From: an uncultured Atopobiaceae bacterium | GTDB taxonomy: Bacteria > Actinomycetota > Coriobacteriia > Coriobacteriales > Atopobiaceae | NCBI GenBank assembly: GCA_944321515.1 | Contig: CALULO010000001.1 | Span: 1 to 64,000 of the forward strand | Reading direction: 5' to 3' | Length of the DNA: 64,000 bases | Shown: positions 42,713-51,772 of the stretch, piece after piece | Position numbering within the stretch: the stretch's first letter is position 1 | Layout of the letters: every line of letters begins with the position of its first letter | Notes under the pieces: generated by a model | The model's input: the letters and a program-made list of their open reading frames with translations, nothing else | Database searches by the model: none | What the model was told of the DNA's origin: nothing | Position numbers and translations under genes: made by a program

Positions 42713-45078
42713 AGCCGGTTCCCCACAATCACCGCAGTCTCACCTGCAAGCCTCACCACGTCGCCACGCTGCAGCCTCACCGCGGGGACAACCTCACGCT
42801 CCTCAGGCATCCAGCTCGCAGCACACAGCTCATCGACCTTCGTTTTCTTGGCGCCCTCAAGAACAAACGCCCTCTGGGAACCTCGCACCACCGCGGTGCC
42901 ATGAAACGATCCGGCATCAGCCAGCCAGAGCTCGCCCCTCTCGAGGTAGAGCACCGCATGACGTCCTGAGACGTCAGGCGCAGGAAGCTCCAGGAAGTGG
43001 CTCCGTGCCTCCTCAGCCATCTGCGAAAAAACAGTATTTGTCTGAGGGGAAGAATTCACCTGAGAAATCAAGTCCTCCAAGCTCAGGCTTTGGATTCCAG
43101 ACTTCTCGCGCTCCGCCGCCCAGTTCTCCCTCAGACGAGAAAAGGCAAGCCTCAACGAGGGATCGTGTGCATGGGCCTCCTCGTACTTGCCCTCAAGCCC
43201 GTCCAGGAGAAGATCGATGGGCGAGCGGTCGCCCTTGGCGTCTCCCGCGTCACGATTGCACAGATTGAACAAATTTTCGAAGTACTCCTCCGCCACGCGA
43301 ACAAACCGACGGAGGACGTCTCCCCAGATGCTCGGAGGGCGCACGTCCCGATGTCGCCGCGCCTCCGCCTCCATCTGCTTCCGCTCCTCCGCAGAGATGT
43401 CCGCCTCCGCAATCCGCGCGCATTCCTTCTCGTAGTCAGACTCTCTCTGCGCCCTCCACTCCCGCTCGAGGATGTAGCGCACCTTTTCAAGAGCGGAACG
43501 GAGCGCCTTGTCAGTCTTTTTGAGATACGACGACACGCTCCCGTCACAGGGCGCGTCGAAGCAGCTCGCAAGTTCCCCTGCAATAGACCTCTGGAGAAGT
43601 CCCGCAACATCAAGACCTCCAGAACGAATCGATCGAAGAGTCGAGTAGCCAGGCGTCGTGCTCCCGACGGGAGCGAGCCATCGCCTGCTTGTTTCGGCGT
43701 TGGGACGATAGCCCTCCGCGTGCCTGCACAGACGGTAGAGGAGACCGCCCGAATTCTCTGGATCGAGCATGAGACGGCCAAACTCGTTTTGGAAGGCGAC
43801 CAGCGCTCTGTTCACACGCTGCGCGCAGGACCTCCAGTACCCGTCATCATACTCGCGCCCCAGCACATAAAGGACGCCGTCAGAAACGGCTGCCCTAAGG
43901 TCAAGCCGCTGAGACGGCAGATCCTCGCCCCCCACAACAACCCCCAGAGGAACGACGCCCGAGCCCCTGCCCAGCACGCTCCCCTCCAGCGTCAGCTCGT
44001 CCTGCATGAGCTCGTCAGCCGTTGACGGGTTGGCGCGCTCACCGAACCCCCTCTCCAGAGCCGGCTTAAGGCCTACAAAGGTCGCGCGCAGAATCATGCC
44101 TATAAGGTCGGCACGGTGGGCCGCCCATTCTGGTGCGGCCCAGTCGCCCTCAAGGCTCTTCTCGAAGAGCTCCCGGACGCTTGGCGTGTCCTCATTTTTA
44201 TTACCCTCGTCATAGGCCGACTCTATGTCGCCCGCGTCCTTTTTGCACTGATCAAAGAGGCCAAGGGCGGTCTCCTTGAACTCGTCGGCAAGCTCGCGGG
44301 CATAGGACGAGTCTTCCGATCCTGCAGCCGAGCAGATTCGCTCCACGAGAGTCCTGACGGAGTGCTTTTTCTCAGATGGAGCGGACCAGAAGTCGATGTT
44401 GTAGAGGTTAAGGGGAAGCCCCTGCTCAAGCGGGGAGGCGTAGCGACACTGGATGTAGACCCAGATGGGCAGCAGCACCCGATGGCAGTCCAAGAGATAC
44501 AGCTCGTCGACCACCTCGCCAAAATGCTGTCGGGCAGTCGCGTTCTCCCCGTTCCCCAGATCCCGGTAGAAGGCAACCTCATCGAGCATGCGAGCAGCAG
44601 ACTGTCCCAGTGCCTCGGGAAGGGACTCGTTGGATTCCTTGAGGCTTAGTGCCTTCCTCAAGCCCCCGTCAACATTCTTTGTGGGAGGGAACACCCATTC
44701 CTCAAAGAACCTTTTACGAGCCTTGTCATTGTTGGTGACACGTATCCGGCCTCGCTGATCCCGCCCCGCATTCTTAGTGTGCGCGCGCGTCTTTTGAGCA
44801 TCGTCAAAGAGTCCTGCATAGAGCTTCCTGCGCGTTTCAAGCTCCTCTTCCGCGCCCGCGTCAAGCCTTTTGGAGCTGAGAAGCCAGTGGCTGGCCCGGC
44901 TCGCATAGCACGTGAAGTAGTTCCCGTTGGTCAGGAGCTGGTTTGCCACGGCACCAGGCTCGCTGACGCTGATTCCCGTCAGTTTCCAAGGGTTCGTCTC
45001 GCCCTCGTAACGTTCTTTGAGGTAGCCGCGCAGCACAGCGGACGCCACATTGAAGACGACATGGTCGTTGCTAGGCAT
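42709..45078 (-). CDS. Large helical protein with C-terminal FHA-like domain
   Basis: A 789-residue protein from ATG 45078 (GAGGAAGGGG upstream). Most of it is helical with charged segments and no family I recognise. The last ~85 residues read RHAVLYLERGELWLADAGSFHGTAVVRG ... VRLQRGDVVRLAGETAVIVG, the strand pattern of an FHA domain: GS..GT loop and a final gDvv.l. FHA domains bind phosphothreonine. With a kinase immediately downstream (4-bp overlap) and a PP2C upstream (40-bp gap), it is the likely scaffold or readout of that phosphorylation. Confidence 0.7.
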   Translation of the reverse strand: MPSNDHVVFNVASAVLRGYLKERYEGETNPWKLTGISVSEPGAVANQLLTNGNYFTCYASRASHWLLSSKRLDAGAEEELETRRKLYAGLFDDAQKTRAHTKNAGRDQRGRIRVTNNDKARKRFFEEWVFPPTKNVDGGLRKALSLKESNESLPEALGQSAARMLDEVAFYRDLGNGENATARQHFGEVVDELYLLDCHRVLLPIWVYIQCRYASPLEQGLPLNLYNIDFWSAPSEKKHSVRTLVERICSAAGSEDSSYARELADEFKETALGLFDQCKKDAGDIESAYDEGNKNEDTPSVRELFEKSLEGDWAAPEWAAHRADLIGMILRATFVGLKPALERGFGERANPSTADELMQDELTLEGSVLGRGSGVVPLGVVVGGEDLPSQRLDLRAAVSDGVLYVLGREYDDGYWRSCAQRVNRALVAFQNEFGRLMLDPENSGGLLYRLCRHAEGYRPNAETSRRWLAPVGSTTPGYSTLRSIRSGGLDVAGLLQRSIAGELASCFDAPCDGSVSSYLKKTDKALRSALEKVRYILEREWRAQRESDYEKECARIAEADISAEERKQMEAEARRHRDVRPPSIWGDVLRRFVRVAEEYFENLFNLCNRDAGDAKGDRSPIDLLLDGLEGKYEEAHAHDPSLRLAFSRLRENWAAEREKSGIQSLSLEDLISQVNSSPQTNTVFSQMAEEARSHFLELPAPDVSGRHAVLYLERGELWLADAGSFHGTAVVRGSQRAFVLEGAKKTKVDELCAASWMPEEREVVPAVRLQRGDVVRLAGETAVIVGNRL

Positions 45079-45118
45079 GGTGCCCCTTCCTCCGCAGTTA
45101 CCCCACTGTAGGGCGGCG

Positions 45119-45820
45119 TCACGTCACGCAGCGCCCGCTTTCGGCAAATGGTCGACACAACGTAACGGTCACGTCATCGGGAGATGCGCACTGACGCGCC
45201 AACGCAACAAGACGCTCGGCAGCAGCGTCGAGGAAGGGTATCCCGAGCACCGTCTCCGCAACCTCCCTGACGCTGACATACCGCCACAGCCCGTCCGAGC
45301 AGACAAGAAGAACGCGCGACACAAGGCACGCCGGCGCAATCCTTCGGGCACGCGGACGCCCAAGACCGCCGTCGCCCAGATAGCGACCGCCCCGCAGAGG
45401 CGCCTGGCACACCTCCTCGATGCCCTCCTCGCCCACCAGGAACGCCCGCACGTCGCCAAGAAGCGCAATCACGCATCCCCCGTCTCCGCCAAACGAGCAG
45501 GCGCACCCCATGGCGCCCCCAAAGGCGTGGAGCACCTCGCTCCTGAGGACGCGCAGGTCATCCCCTGCCTCCCGCAGGGCCTCGGCCGGGTCGGCGCCCC
45601 GCTCGATGAGCCTCTGGACGCGGTTGGCGGCCAGCTCGGCAAAGACCTCGCCGGCCTCCCCGCCGCCAACGCCGTCCATCAGGCAAAACCCCTCCCTTCC
45701 CAGCCTGAAGCGGTCCTCGTTGAGCGGGCGGCGTGCCCCCTGGCACGACGCGCCAGCCACCTCGAAGCCGCGGGCACGGCACGCCCGCAGCTCGGTGCCG
45801 GTCCCAAGCGCCTGAGCCAT
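45119..45820 (-). CDS. PP2C-family Ser/Thr phosphatase (first copy)
   Basis: The start is ATG 45820 with GGGGGTGG upstream (a GTG at 45829 would be too close to it). Metal-binding signature residues are present: NEDRF, LMDGVGGGEAGE, GDVRAF, LLVCSDGLW and DDVTV. The 233-residue protein is a minimal cytosolic PP2C without membrane segment. It lies 12 bp after the CbbX-like ATPase gene. It probably reverses phosphorylation by the island's kinases. Confidence 0.85.
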   Translation of the reverse strand: MAQALGTGTELRACRARGFEVAGASCQGARRPLNEDRFRLGREGFCLMDGVGGGEAGEVFAELAANRVQRLIERGADPAEALREAGDDLRVLRSEVLHAFGGAMGCACSFGGDGGCVIALLGDVRAFLVGEEGIEEVCQAPLRGGRYLGDGGLGRPRARRIAPACLVSRVLLVCSDGLWRYVSVREVAETVLGIPFLDAAAERLVALARQCASPDDVTVTLCRPFAESGRCVT

Positions 45821-45832
45821 CGCAACCACCCC

Positions 45833-47005
45833 CTAGAAGCCCGCACGGGGGCGGGCAGGGGCCGTGATACACTGGGGCAGCGCGCGCTCGAGGTCCTCCT
45901 CGCGGAGGACGGCCTCGTCGCGCACCCACGACGCCTCGACCACGGCGTGGTCGACCAGCCGGCGCACCGACCGGGCGTTGGAGAAGCCCGCGGAGCCCTG
46001 AAGGCGCCTCATGGCCCCCGGCAGGGCGTCGACGCACGCGGTGGTGAAGCCGCGCTCGGCCGCCATGTGACAGAAGATCTGCACGAGCTGGTCCACGGTG
46101 TAGTCCGGGAACTCGACCCAGTAGCCAAAGCGGTCCCGCAGGCCGGGGTTGAGGTCGAGGGTGCGCTCCATCTCGCGACGGTAGCCGGCTACGACGCAGA
46201 TGACCTCGTCGCGAAGGCGGTCAAGCTGCTCGGTCAGCGTGTCGACGGCCTCGTTGGCGTAGCCCCCCTCGTTCTGGCTGAGCGCGTAGAACTCGTCGAT
46301 GAACAGCATCCCGCCACGGGCGGAGGAGACGATCTGCTTGACGCGGGAGCTGGTCTGCCCCACGTACTGGGCAACGAGGTCGTTGCCGCCCACGCACACC
46401 ATCTTGTGCGTGCCGTCGGTGACGCCCGTGCGGTCCAGGTAGGACACAAAGCGGCTCGCGACCTCGGTCTTGCCGGTCCCGGGGTTTCCCTCAAAGACGA
46501 AGTGCAGGCACTCCACGGCACGGCGGCCGTGCTTGGCCACCGCCGCGGAGAGTTTCATGAGCATCAGGCGCTGCTCCTCCATGCCCACGAGACCGTCAAA
46601 GACGCTCTCGGCGCCCTCCGCACGCACGGGCACGGCGCCGGAGCCCGCCAGGTCGGCGGCGCTCACCACGGGGACCTCCTCCTGCGCGAGCTCGCGCAGG
46701 AGGTCGAAGTGCTCGACCGGCAGCTCGCGCACGTTGACCTTCGCCAGGCTCTCCGCCTCGTAGGGAGTCCACCTCTTGACGGCATCCGAAACCGACTTCG
46801 GGTCGCCGAACAGCCATGCGTCGCGAAACGCCCCGACAAACGGAACCAGCCAGCGGCCCTCGCGGCCGGGGCGAGCGCCGAAGAACTTGAGCCTCATGCT
46901 CGCGGCCTCAAACTCCTGCAGCAGGCCGAGGCGGGCGGCAACCTCGCCCCAGTCGGGCTCCCCGAGCTCGCTGACAACGATGCGCCCCCGAAAATACTCG
47001 TTCAT
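45833..47005 (-). CDS. CbbX/CfxQ-like AAA+ ATPase (first paralogue)
   Basis: The start is ATG 47005 (CAGGAGG upstream), not the ORF opening at 47092, which would cover the palindrome promoter. The 390-residue protein has an unknown ~130-residue N-terminal domain, then an AAA+ core: FEGNPGTGKTEVASRF (Walker A), GGMLFIDEFYALSQNEGGY (Walker B), RDEVICVVAGYRREMERTLDLNPGLRDRF (sensor 1 and arginine finger region). FSNARSVRRLVDHAVVEAS is the CbbX-type lid. These are type VII secretion EccA/CbbX relatives that remodel protein complexes. A paralogue lies at 62547-63713. Confidence 0.85.
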   Translation of the reverse strand: MNEYFRGRIVVSELGEPDWGEVAARLGLLQEFEAASMRLKFFGARPGREGRWLVPFVGAFRDAWLFGDPKSVSDAVKRWTPYEAESLAKVNVRELPVEHFDLLRELAQEEVPVVSAADLAGSGAVPVRAEGAESVFDGLVGMEEQRLMLMKLSAAVAKHGRRAVECLHFVFEGNPGTGKTEVASRFVSYLDRTGVTDGTHKMVCVGGNDLVAQYVGQTSSRVKQIVSSARGGMLFIDEFYALSQNEGGYANEAVDTLTEQLDRLRDEVICVVAGYRREMERTLDLNPGLRDRFGYWVEFPDYTVDQLVQIFCHMAAERGFTTACVDALPGAMRRLQGSAGFSNARSVRRLVDHAVVEASWVRDEAVLREEDLERALPQCITAPARPRAGF

Positions 47006-47042
47006 GGCTACCTCCTGGCTGGCTCTCTGTTGGACAGCGCCC

Positions 47043-47077
47043 ATTAGAGACCCCATCCGAAGGCCGTGTTGTACAAC
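47043..47077 (-). promoter_or_regulatory. Island operator/promoter 1: GTTGTACAAC-N19-TCTAAT
   Basis: Perfect palindrome at 47068-47077, then exactly 19 bp and TCTAAT (47043-47048), 38 bp before the CbbX-like start codon. It lies in the 83-bp gap between the transglutaminase-like and CbbX-like genes. Confidence 0.8.
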
Positions 47078-47088
47078 GTCGCTCACAC

Positions 47089-48126
47089 TCATGAGAGGAC
47101 CTCCAGCCCAAAGACCCCGGTGTCGAAGTTGGGGTAGAGCGCATAGGCGTGACCGGCAAGCGCCCTGCTTCCCTCTAGCACCCGCTCGACGGCGTCGAGA
47201 AGAACCTCATGGTCGTCAGCGACAACCGGCAGGAGGAACTCCAGCGCGCCCGCGCGCTCCAGGGCCGTGTCGACAATCCGAACGAGACGGGAGGCGGAGG
47301 AGGCCACCAGACCGAGGCGCGCGTAGTAGCCCGGTGCTCCCCCGCACACCGGCAGGGGCTCCCCGGCGTCACGCCGGTGGGTTTTAGCGAGCGCAGCGTC
47401 AGACAGACAGAGGTAGTCATGCCGGACGGCCCCGTGGGAGATCGTGGCGTCAAAGGTCACGTCCACGTTCGCCCAGACAGTCTCCCACCCCGCCCCCTCG
47501 ACCTCGACGACGTTCCAGGCGTGCGGGCCGCCCTTCTCGTCCCCGTCACCAAGGGCCTCGCCCACCACCACGCCGCAGCGCACGCCGCAACGGTCGCAGA
47601 GGAACTTCAGGGCCTTGGCCGCGCCCTCGCAGACGCCCACCCCATAGACCAAGGGGCCCGGGGCCTCGTGCGCGTAGGCACGGTTGCCGTCCGCATAGCG
47701 CAGCCTCCCCGCCAGCCAGTCATGCGCCGCAAGGACCCTGCCGTAGCGGTCCAGCCCAGAGACGTCACCCAGAAAGAGGTCCGCGGAGCGCTCCATCTGG
47801 TCGAGCAGCGAGGCAGCCCCTCCCGCCCCGAGCCGATACGTCGGTCGCAGGGCAACGCCGTGCGGGCGCAGGCGGCTCCCCCGGAAGGTCACGGTTGTCC
47901 CGCCCACGTAGAAGAGCTCGGGGATGTCCCTCCTCATGCGGTCGGCAAGCTCCGCCGCAAACTCGACGCTCGTTCCCGAGGGCAGGGGCACGCAGTCCCA
48001 AAGGGCGAGAAGCCCCTCAAGCGCAGCCTCGTAGACCTCCACGTCCTCCGGACACAGGGAGAGCTCGTAGGGGCGGTAGCGCTCGGGGGAAACGTGCGCC
48101 GCCACGCAGGCGCCCGTGGCGGCCAT
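47089..48126 (-). CDS. Transglutaminase-like cysteine protease-fold protein
   Basis: The start is ATG 48126, in a TGATG overlap with the gene before it. The 345-residue protein shows the transglutaminase-core triad in order: Cys in YGVGVCEGAAKALKFLC, His in GGPHAWNVVEV and Asp in WANVDVTFDA. This fold occurs in peptidases and peptidoglycan-related enzymes. No signal peptide, so it probably acts on cytoplasmic proteins, possibly members of this system. The N-terminal ~100 residues are unassigned. It ends the kinase-triad operon, 12 bp before the next promoter palindrome. Confidence 0.75.
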   Translation of the reverse strand: MAATGACVAAHVSPERYRPYELSLCPEDVEVYEAALEGLLALWDCVPLPSGTSVEFAAELADRMRRDIPELFYVGGTTVTFRGSRLRPHGVALRPTYRLGAGGAASLLDQMERSADLFLGDVSGLDRYGRVLAAHDWLAGRLRYADGNRAYAHEAPGPLVYGVGVCEGAAKALKFLCDRCGVRCGVVVGEALGDGDEKGGPHAWNVVEVEGAGWETVWANVDVTFDATISHGAVRHDYLCLSDAALAKTHRRDAGEPLPVCGGAPGYYARLGLVASSASRLVRIVDTALERAGALEFLLPVVADDHEVLLDAVERVLEGSRALAGHAYALYPNFDTGVFGLEVLS

Positions 48127-49385
48127 CACGCCACGCTCCCCACGCACACGCCCGACTCGCCGCGCTCGAGAACCAAGAACTCCCCGACGCCCAGAGAGCG
48201 CAGCTCCTCCGGCCTCACCACGCGCTCCCTGCGCGTCGAGCACGTCACGCTCCGCGCGCCCGGCACGCCGCCCGAAAGCCCCCAAAACGACCCCTCCCGC
48301 GCCTCCGACACGGAGACGTCGATCTTCTCGTACTCCCCAAGCAGCTCGGAGACGGCGTCGGACGACGCGTGCCCCTGCGCAAAGGAGATCAGCCGGTCAG
48401 CCGAGGCCGCCCAGCGGCGAAGCTGCTCCGTCCCGGAGAAGAACTCAAGCGCGTCGTCGCAGGAGATCACCCAGCGGGCCGCGGGGAAGCCGCGCAGCAG
48501 CTCCCCCAGCCTCTCCCAGCGGCCGAGCGAACGCGCGCGCACCATGACGGTGAGCGCAACCCCCCGTCTCAGGCAGAACTCGATCTCGGAGAACGCAAGC
48601 GAGCAGATCGCGACGTTGCCACCAGACGCCACGTCGAGCACCGTCACCCCGCCGCGCCGGACCGTATCGACTATCGAGCAGGACGATGACGTGACGCCCG
48701 CCCCCGCAAGCAGCCTTCCCTCGGCGACCGCCTCGCGGAAGAACCCCTGAATCGCCGCCCTGCAGGAGGGCGAGACGTCAAGACGCGCCCGCAGGTCAGA
48801 CGCCTCGGCGGCATCCACCCGTCCCGCGCTCTCCAGCCGGTCTATCACCTCGTGCATCCGGGAGTGTGGGCACCCGTCCATCATGCGGACCGACACGGGA
48901 AGCCTCTTGAGGGCAAGCACCTGCGCCAGGGCCTCGAGATAGGGGCCCGCGCCCTCCGCGTCGTCCCGGCACAGCGAGACCGCGCCCTCCATGAGCTCGG
49001 CCGCGTCGTGGGCGTCCCTGCGCGCGAGCGGTTCGTATCTATGCGAGTAGGCGTCAAGCACCTCGACGGGGCCGACGCCCATGCGGGAGAGCGCTCGCCC
49101 CAGCCCCGCCACGCCCTCGCTGATGACGACCACGGGCATCCCCTGCGCAAGGGACTCGCGCGCGGCCCCCGCCAGCGCCTCCTCGCTCGCAGAGTCGGGT
49201 GCCCCCAGCAGAAGGGCGCGCGAGGCCCCGCGCAGGAGGCGCCTCGCCTCAACGGGGGCGATTCGCACAAGGGAGCGCGCGGCGGCGTTCTCGCGCTCCG
49301 CACGACGCGTGGTCGCGTCCTTTGTCAGCAGGTCGCGCACGCGCTCACCCAGCGTGATGCACCGACTCTTGACGTCCCCCACCAT
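48126..49385 (-). CDS. Unknown 419-residue protein coupled to the VirD4-like ATPase
   Basis: The ATG at 49385 shares its A with the TGA of the ATPase gene, and the stop overlaps the transglutaminase-like start in the same way, so all three are coupled. Two alpha/beta regions are visible (ALLLGAPDS...PVVVISEG; GVTVLDVASGGNVAICSLAFSEIEFCLRRG). The second resembles the C-terminal half of VirD4/HerA-type ATPases, but no Walker A is seen. It may be a catalytically inactive partner. I do not recognise the family. Confidence 0.55.
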   Translation of the reverse strand: MVGDVKSRCITLGERVRDLLTKDATTRRAERENAAARSLVRIAPVEARRLLRGASRALLLGAPDSASEEALAGAARESLAQGMPVVVISEGVAGLGRALSRMGVGPVEVLDAYSHRYEPLARRDAHDAAELMEGAVSLCRDDAEGAGPYLEALAQVLALKRLPVSVRMMDGCPHSRMHEVIDRLESAGRVDAAEASDLRARLDVSPSCRAAIQGFFREAVAEGRLLAGAGVTSSSCSIVDTVRRGGVTVLDVASGGNVAICSLAFSEIEFCLRRGVALTVMVRARSLGRWERLGELLRGFPAARWVISCDDALEFFSGTEQLRRWAASADRLISFAQGHASSDAVSELLGEYEKIDVSVSEAREGSFWGLSGGVPGARSVTCSTRRERVVRPEELRSLGVGEFLVLERGESGVCVGSVA

Positions 49386-50671
49386 CACCGATACCTCCCA
49401 AAGCAAAACCTCAACGGACCGCGGAACGGCTGGAGCACAAACGCCTCTCCCCTTCCCAGGGAGGCGAGGTCCCAGTCCTCGATGACGCTTCCCGGTCGCG
49501 TCTCAAAGCGAGCCTTCCCGTCGCCGGACAGGTACGAGAGCTCCGCAAGGGCCGACCCGCACCGCTCCCGCACCACGGCGCGCGTCGCCTCGTCGCTGGG
49601 CCTGAAGCACACGAGCGTCTGGAAGCCCGAGACGAGCGCCGCAGCCGCGTCACGGCCGTAGGCGTCAAAGAGCTGCTCGACGCTCTGCACGGCCGCAACC
49701 ACCTTGACGCCCTGGCTGCGCCCGAAGGAGAGCGCGTTCTCCAGGAAGAGCAGGTGCGGAAGCATGGCCAGCTCGTCGATGACCACGTACGTGTTCGAGG
49801 CCGGCCGCCGGCCGGCCAGCGCCTCCTTGAGAAACGCGTCGACGATCACCTGGTAGGCAGGGGTGGCGGCGCGCGTGATGTCGTACTCGACGAACAGCGC
49901 GCCAACGCCGCGCCGCAGGAACTGCCGGGAGGAGAAGGCGCCTCGGCCGCCGAACCCGCCCGCAAAGAGCCCCGCCACGGCCTCCTGGAGCTCCGCCAGC
50001 ACGCCAAGGGCCTGCTCGGAGGAGCCGTCCCCCAGGTACTTGAGCGAGCCGGCAAGACGGGGCAGCGGGCTCAGCAACGCGCGCAGGCTCTGCGTCGTGG
50101 CCCCCAGCAGGAGGTCGCGCAGGGCACGGTTGTTGAGGCTCTGCTCCCTGAAGTTCTTGTCGCCTGCCGCACAGAGGCACGCGGCGGCCATCACGTCGGC
50201 AAAGAGGTCGCGGGCTGCCTTGGGAAAGAACGGGCTCGAGGAGCGCTCCACGGCCTCGGCAAAGACCACCTGCGCGACCTCGCGTGCGTTGGCGGCGACG
50301 TGCTCCTCGTCCCACCCGTCGGCGACCACGTCCCCAAAGACGTTCCAGGACTGCGCGCCGCCCGGCAGCACGACGTCGGTCGCCGGGTCGGCGAGCCCAA
50401 GGAAGTCGCCTTTGGGGTCAAACACGCACATCGTGTCACCCGGGCGCATCGTGGCCTTGATCTGGCGGAGAGCCTCAGAGAGCACGTTGGTCTTGCCCGT
50501 GCCCGAGGGGCCAAGAAGGAGCAGATGGGTTGCCAGGTCACCGCGAGAAAGGCCCAGGCACGCAGGCTTCCCCACAGCCGTCCCCTGCAGGCACACCACG
50601 GCGTCCGCGCAGGCGGACGGGGCTGCGCCCCGCCAGTCGGCGCCCTCGATCACGTGCGTCCTTACGCCCAT
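49385..50671 (-). CDS. VirD4/TraG-like P-loop ATPase (HerA-FtsK superfamily)
   Basis: Walker A LLLGPSGTGKTNVLSEAL lies near residue 55; FDPKGDFLGL follows, as in conjugative coupling proteins. NTYVVIDELAMLPHLLFLENALSFGRSQGVKVVAAVQSVEQLFDAYG is Walker B plus sensor; ALVSGFQTLVCFRPSDEAT matches the TraG/TraD C-terminal region. There is no N-terminal membrane segment, unlike true VirD4. Start uncertain: ATG 50671 has GGGAGG 10 bp upstream, and ATGs at 50689 and 50701 are alternatives overlapping the previous gene. No relaxase or type IV secretion gene is near, so a role outside conjugation is likely. Confidence 0.75.
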   Translation of the reverse strand: MGVRTHVIEGADWRGAAPSACADAVVCLQGTAVGKPACLGLSRGDLATHLLLLGPSGTGKTNVLSEALRQIKATMRPGDTMCVFDPKGDFLGLADPATDVVLPGGAQSWNVFGDVVADGWDEEHVAANAREVAQVVFAEAVERSSSPFFPKAARDLFADVMAAACLCAAGDKNFREQSLNNRALRDLLLGATTQSLRALLSPLPRLAGSLKYLGDGSSEQALGVLAELQEAVAGLFAGGFGGRGAFSSRQFLRRGVGALFVEYDITRAATPAYQVIVDAFLKEALAGRRPASNTYVVIDELAMLPHLLFLENALSFGRSQGVKVVAAVQSVEQLFDAYGRDAAAALVSGFQTLVCFRPSDEATRAVVRERCGSALAELSYLSGDGKARFETRPGSVIEDWDLASLGRGEAFVLQPFRGPLRFCFGRYR

Positions 50672-50694
50672 TTCAGTCTCGCCTCCCATGCGTC

Positions 50695-51396
50695 TCACCA
50701 TCTCCTCCTGATACCGCCCTGGCCGCCTCCGTGCCTCTGGCCTTCGGCGGCCTTCTGGTCCTGCCGCCGTTCGACCTGCGGGCCCCATGTGAGGCCCCCG
50801 TTGTCCGCCGCCTGCTGGAAGGCTCTTCTCGCCTGCTCGAGGGCCTCGGCCGAGTTGACGTCGGCGCCAAGGCGCTCGAGCTCCGCACGGGCGGAAAGCG
50901 CCTGCCGCTCGTCCCGCAGCCGCTCGAGGCGCTCGCTGGCAAACCTCCGGGCGTCGGACTCCACGGGCTGCTCGTAGTAGGCGCGCGGGTTCTGCCAGAA
51001 GCTCACGTAGCCACCGGGCCGCAGGTTCTTGGCCCAGGCGCGCGCCTGCCCCTCGTCGTCGTGCGCGAGGCGGCCCTCTACAACGTCGCGCTGCTGGGCG
51101 TGACGGCCCTCGTGCAGAATCGCCTCCGCCAGGGCGTCCGGGTTGTCCCCGTAGCGCGAGCCCGGCGCGAGCTGCGACGCGTTGACGTAGATCGTCTGCG
51201 CCGACGGGTCGTAGCAGCCCAGCTCGATCCCGTCCGTACCCGTGTAGAGCCAGGAGCTCGTGACAGGACGGGGCAGCCGGCCCTGCTCGCGCGCGGCACG
51301 GTCCTCGAGCGCCTGGAGCACCTCCAGGCGCCCCTCCTCGCCAAGCGTCGACCACTGCCCGGGCTCAAGCGAGCGCACCGCCTGCTCGTAGGTCAT
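50695..51396 (-). CDS. HExxH-containing protein, putative zincin metalloprotease
   Basis: A 233-residue protein from ATG 51396. AEAILHEGRHAQQRDVVEG contains HEGRH, matching HExxH, followed ~50 residues later by ESDARRFASERL, where a third metal ligand (Glu/Asp) could lie. TSSWLYTGTDGIELGCYDPSAQTIYVN precedes it, suggesting a zincin-like core. The C-terminus is Gln/Gly/Arg-rich and low in complexity (GQRHGGGQGGIRRRW). Similar HExxH domains accompany toxin and plasmid genes. Function is inferred from the motif only. Confidence 0.55.
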   Translation of the reverse strand: MTYEQAVRSLEPGQWSTLGEEGRLEVLQALEDRAAREQGRLPRPVTSSWLYTGTDGIELGCYDPSAQTIYVNASQLAPGSRYGDNPDALAEAILHEGRHAQQRDVVEGRLAHDDEGQARAWAKNLRPGGYVSFWQNPRAYYEQPVESDARRFASERLERLRDERQALSARAELERLGADVNSAEALEQARRAFQQAADNGGLTWGPQVERRQDQKAAEGQRHGGGQGGIRRRW

Positions 51397-51407
51397 CGCG
51401 CACCCCC

Positions 51408-51734
51408 CTACATCCGCACCGCGAGCGCGCGGGCCGCGGTCGCAGGATCGCAGCGGTGCCAGTCGATGAAGACGAGCGCCGCCGGGTAGGGCATGCCCCG
51501 CGTCATGAGGCCACGCGCGTCGAAGGGAGCGCGCCCGACGTTTGCCGTGTCTCGCCGGTCGCGCACCCAGCGCCGCACCGCCTCGTCGAGGTCGGCATGG
51601 TCCGCCGCCGAGAAGTGCAGCAGGTCGTGCGCTGTCACCTCGGCCGCCGCGGGCGGGTAGTCGTACTCGCCCCTCAGGATCTGCGCGATGGCGCGCTCGC
51701 TCGGCGTGTCGGCGCCCTGGTTCTTCTCGCTCAT
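51408..51734 (-). CDS. Small soluble protein of unknown function
   Basis: A 108-residue ORF from ATG 51734 behind GGAAGGGAG, 11 bp before the HExxH gene and 38 bp after the kinase gene on the same strand. It is acidic and rich in Ala, Asp and Arg, with AHDLLHFSAADHADLDEAVRRWVRDRRD forming probable helices. No motif is recognised. Position and spacing suggest it is a structural partner within the operon. Confidence 0.6.
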   Translation of the reverse strand: MSEKNQGADTPSERAIAQILRGEYDYPPAAAEVTAHDLLHFSAADHADLDEAVRRWVRDRRDTANVGRAPFDARGLMTRGMPYPAALVFIDWHRCDPATAARALAVRM

Positions 51735-51772
51735 GACGTGCTCCCTTCCTCCCGCGCGGGATTCGCGGTTTG

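Noticed and set aside
49385-51355. 656-codon reading of the VirD4-like gene from 51355
   Set aside because: The N-terminal ~230 codons are an antisense-like Arg/Ala-rich reading that overlaps the HExxH gene in another frame; the ATPase proper starts near 50671.
48126-51396. Integrative conjugative element
   Set aside because: Apart from the VirD4-like ATPase there is no relaxase, VirB4, integrase or attachment site, and the gene is coupled to signalling genes.
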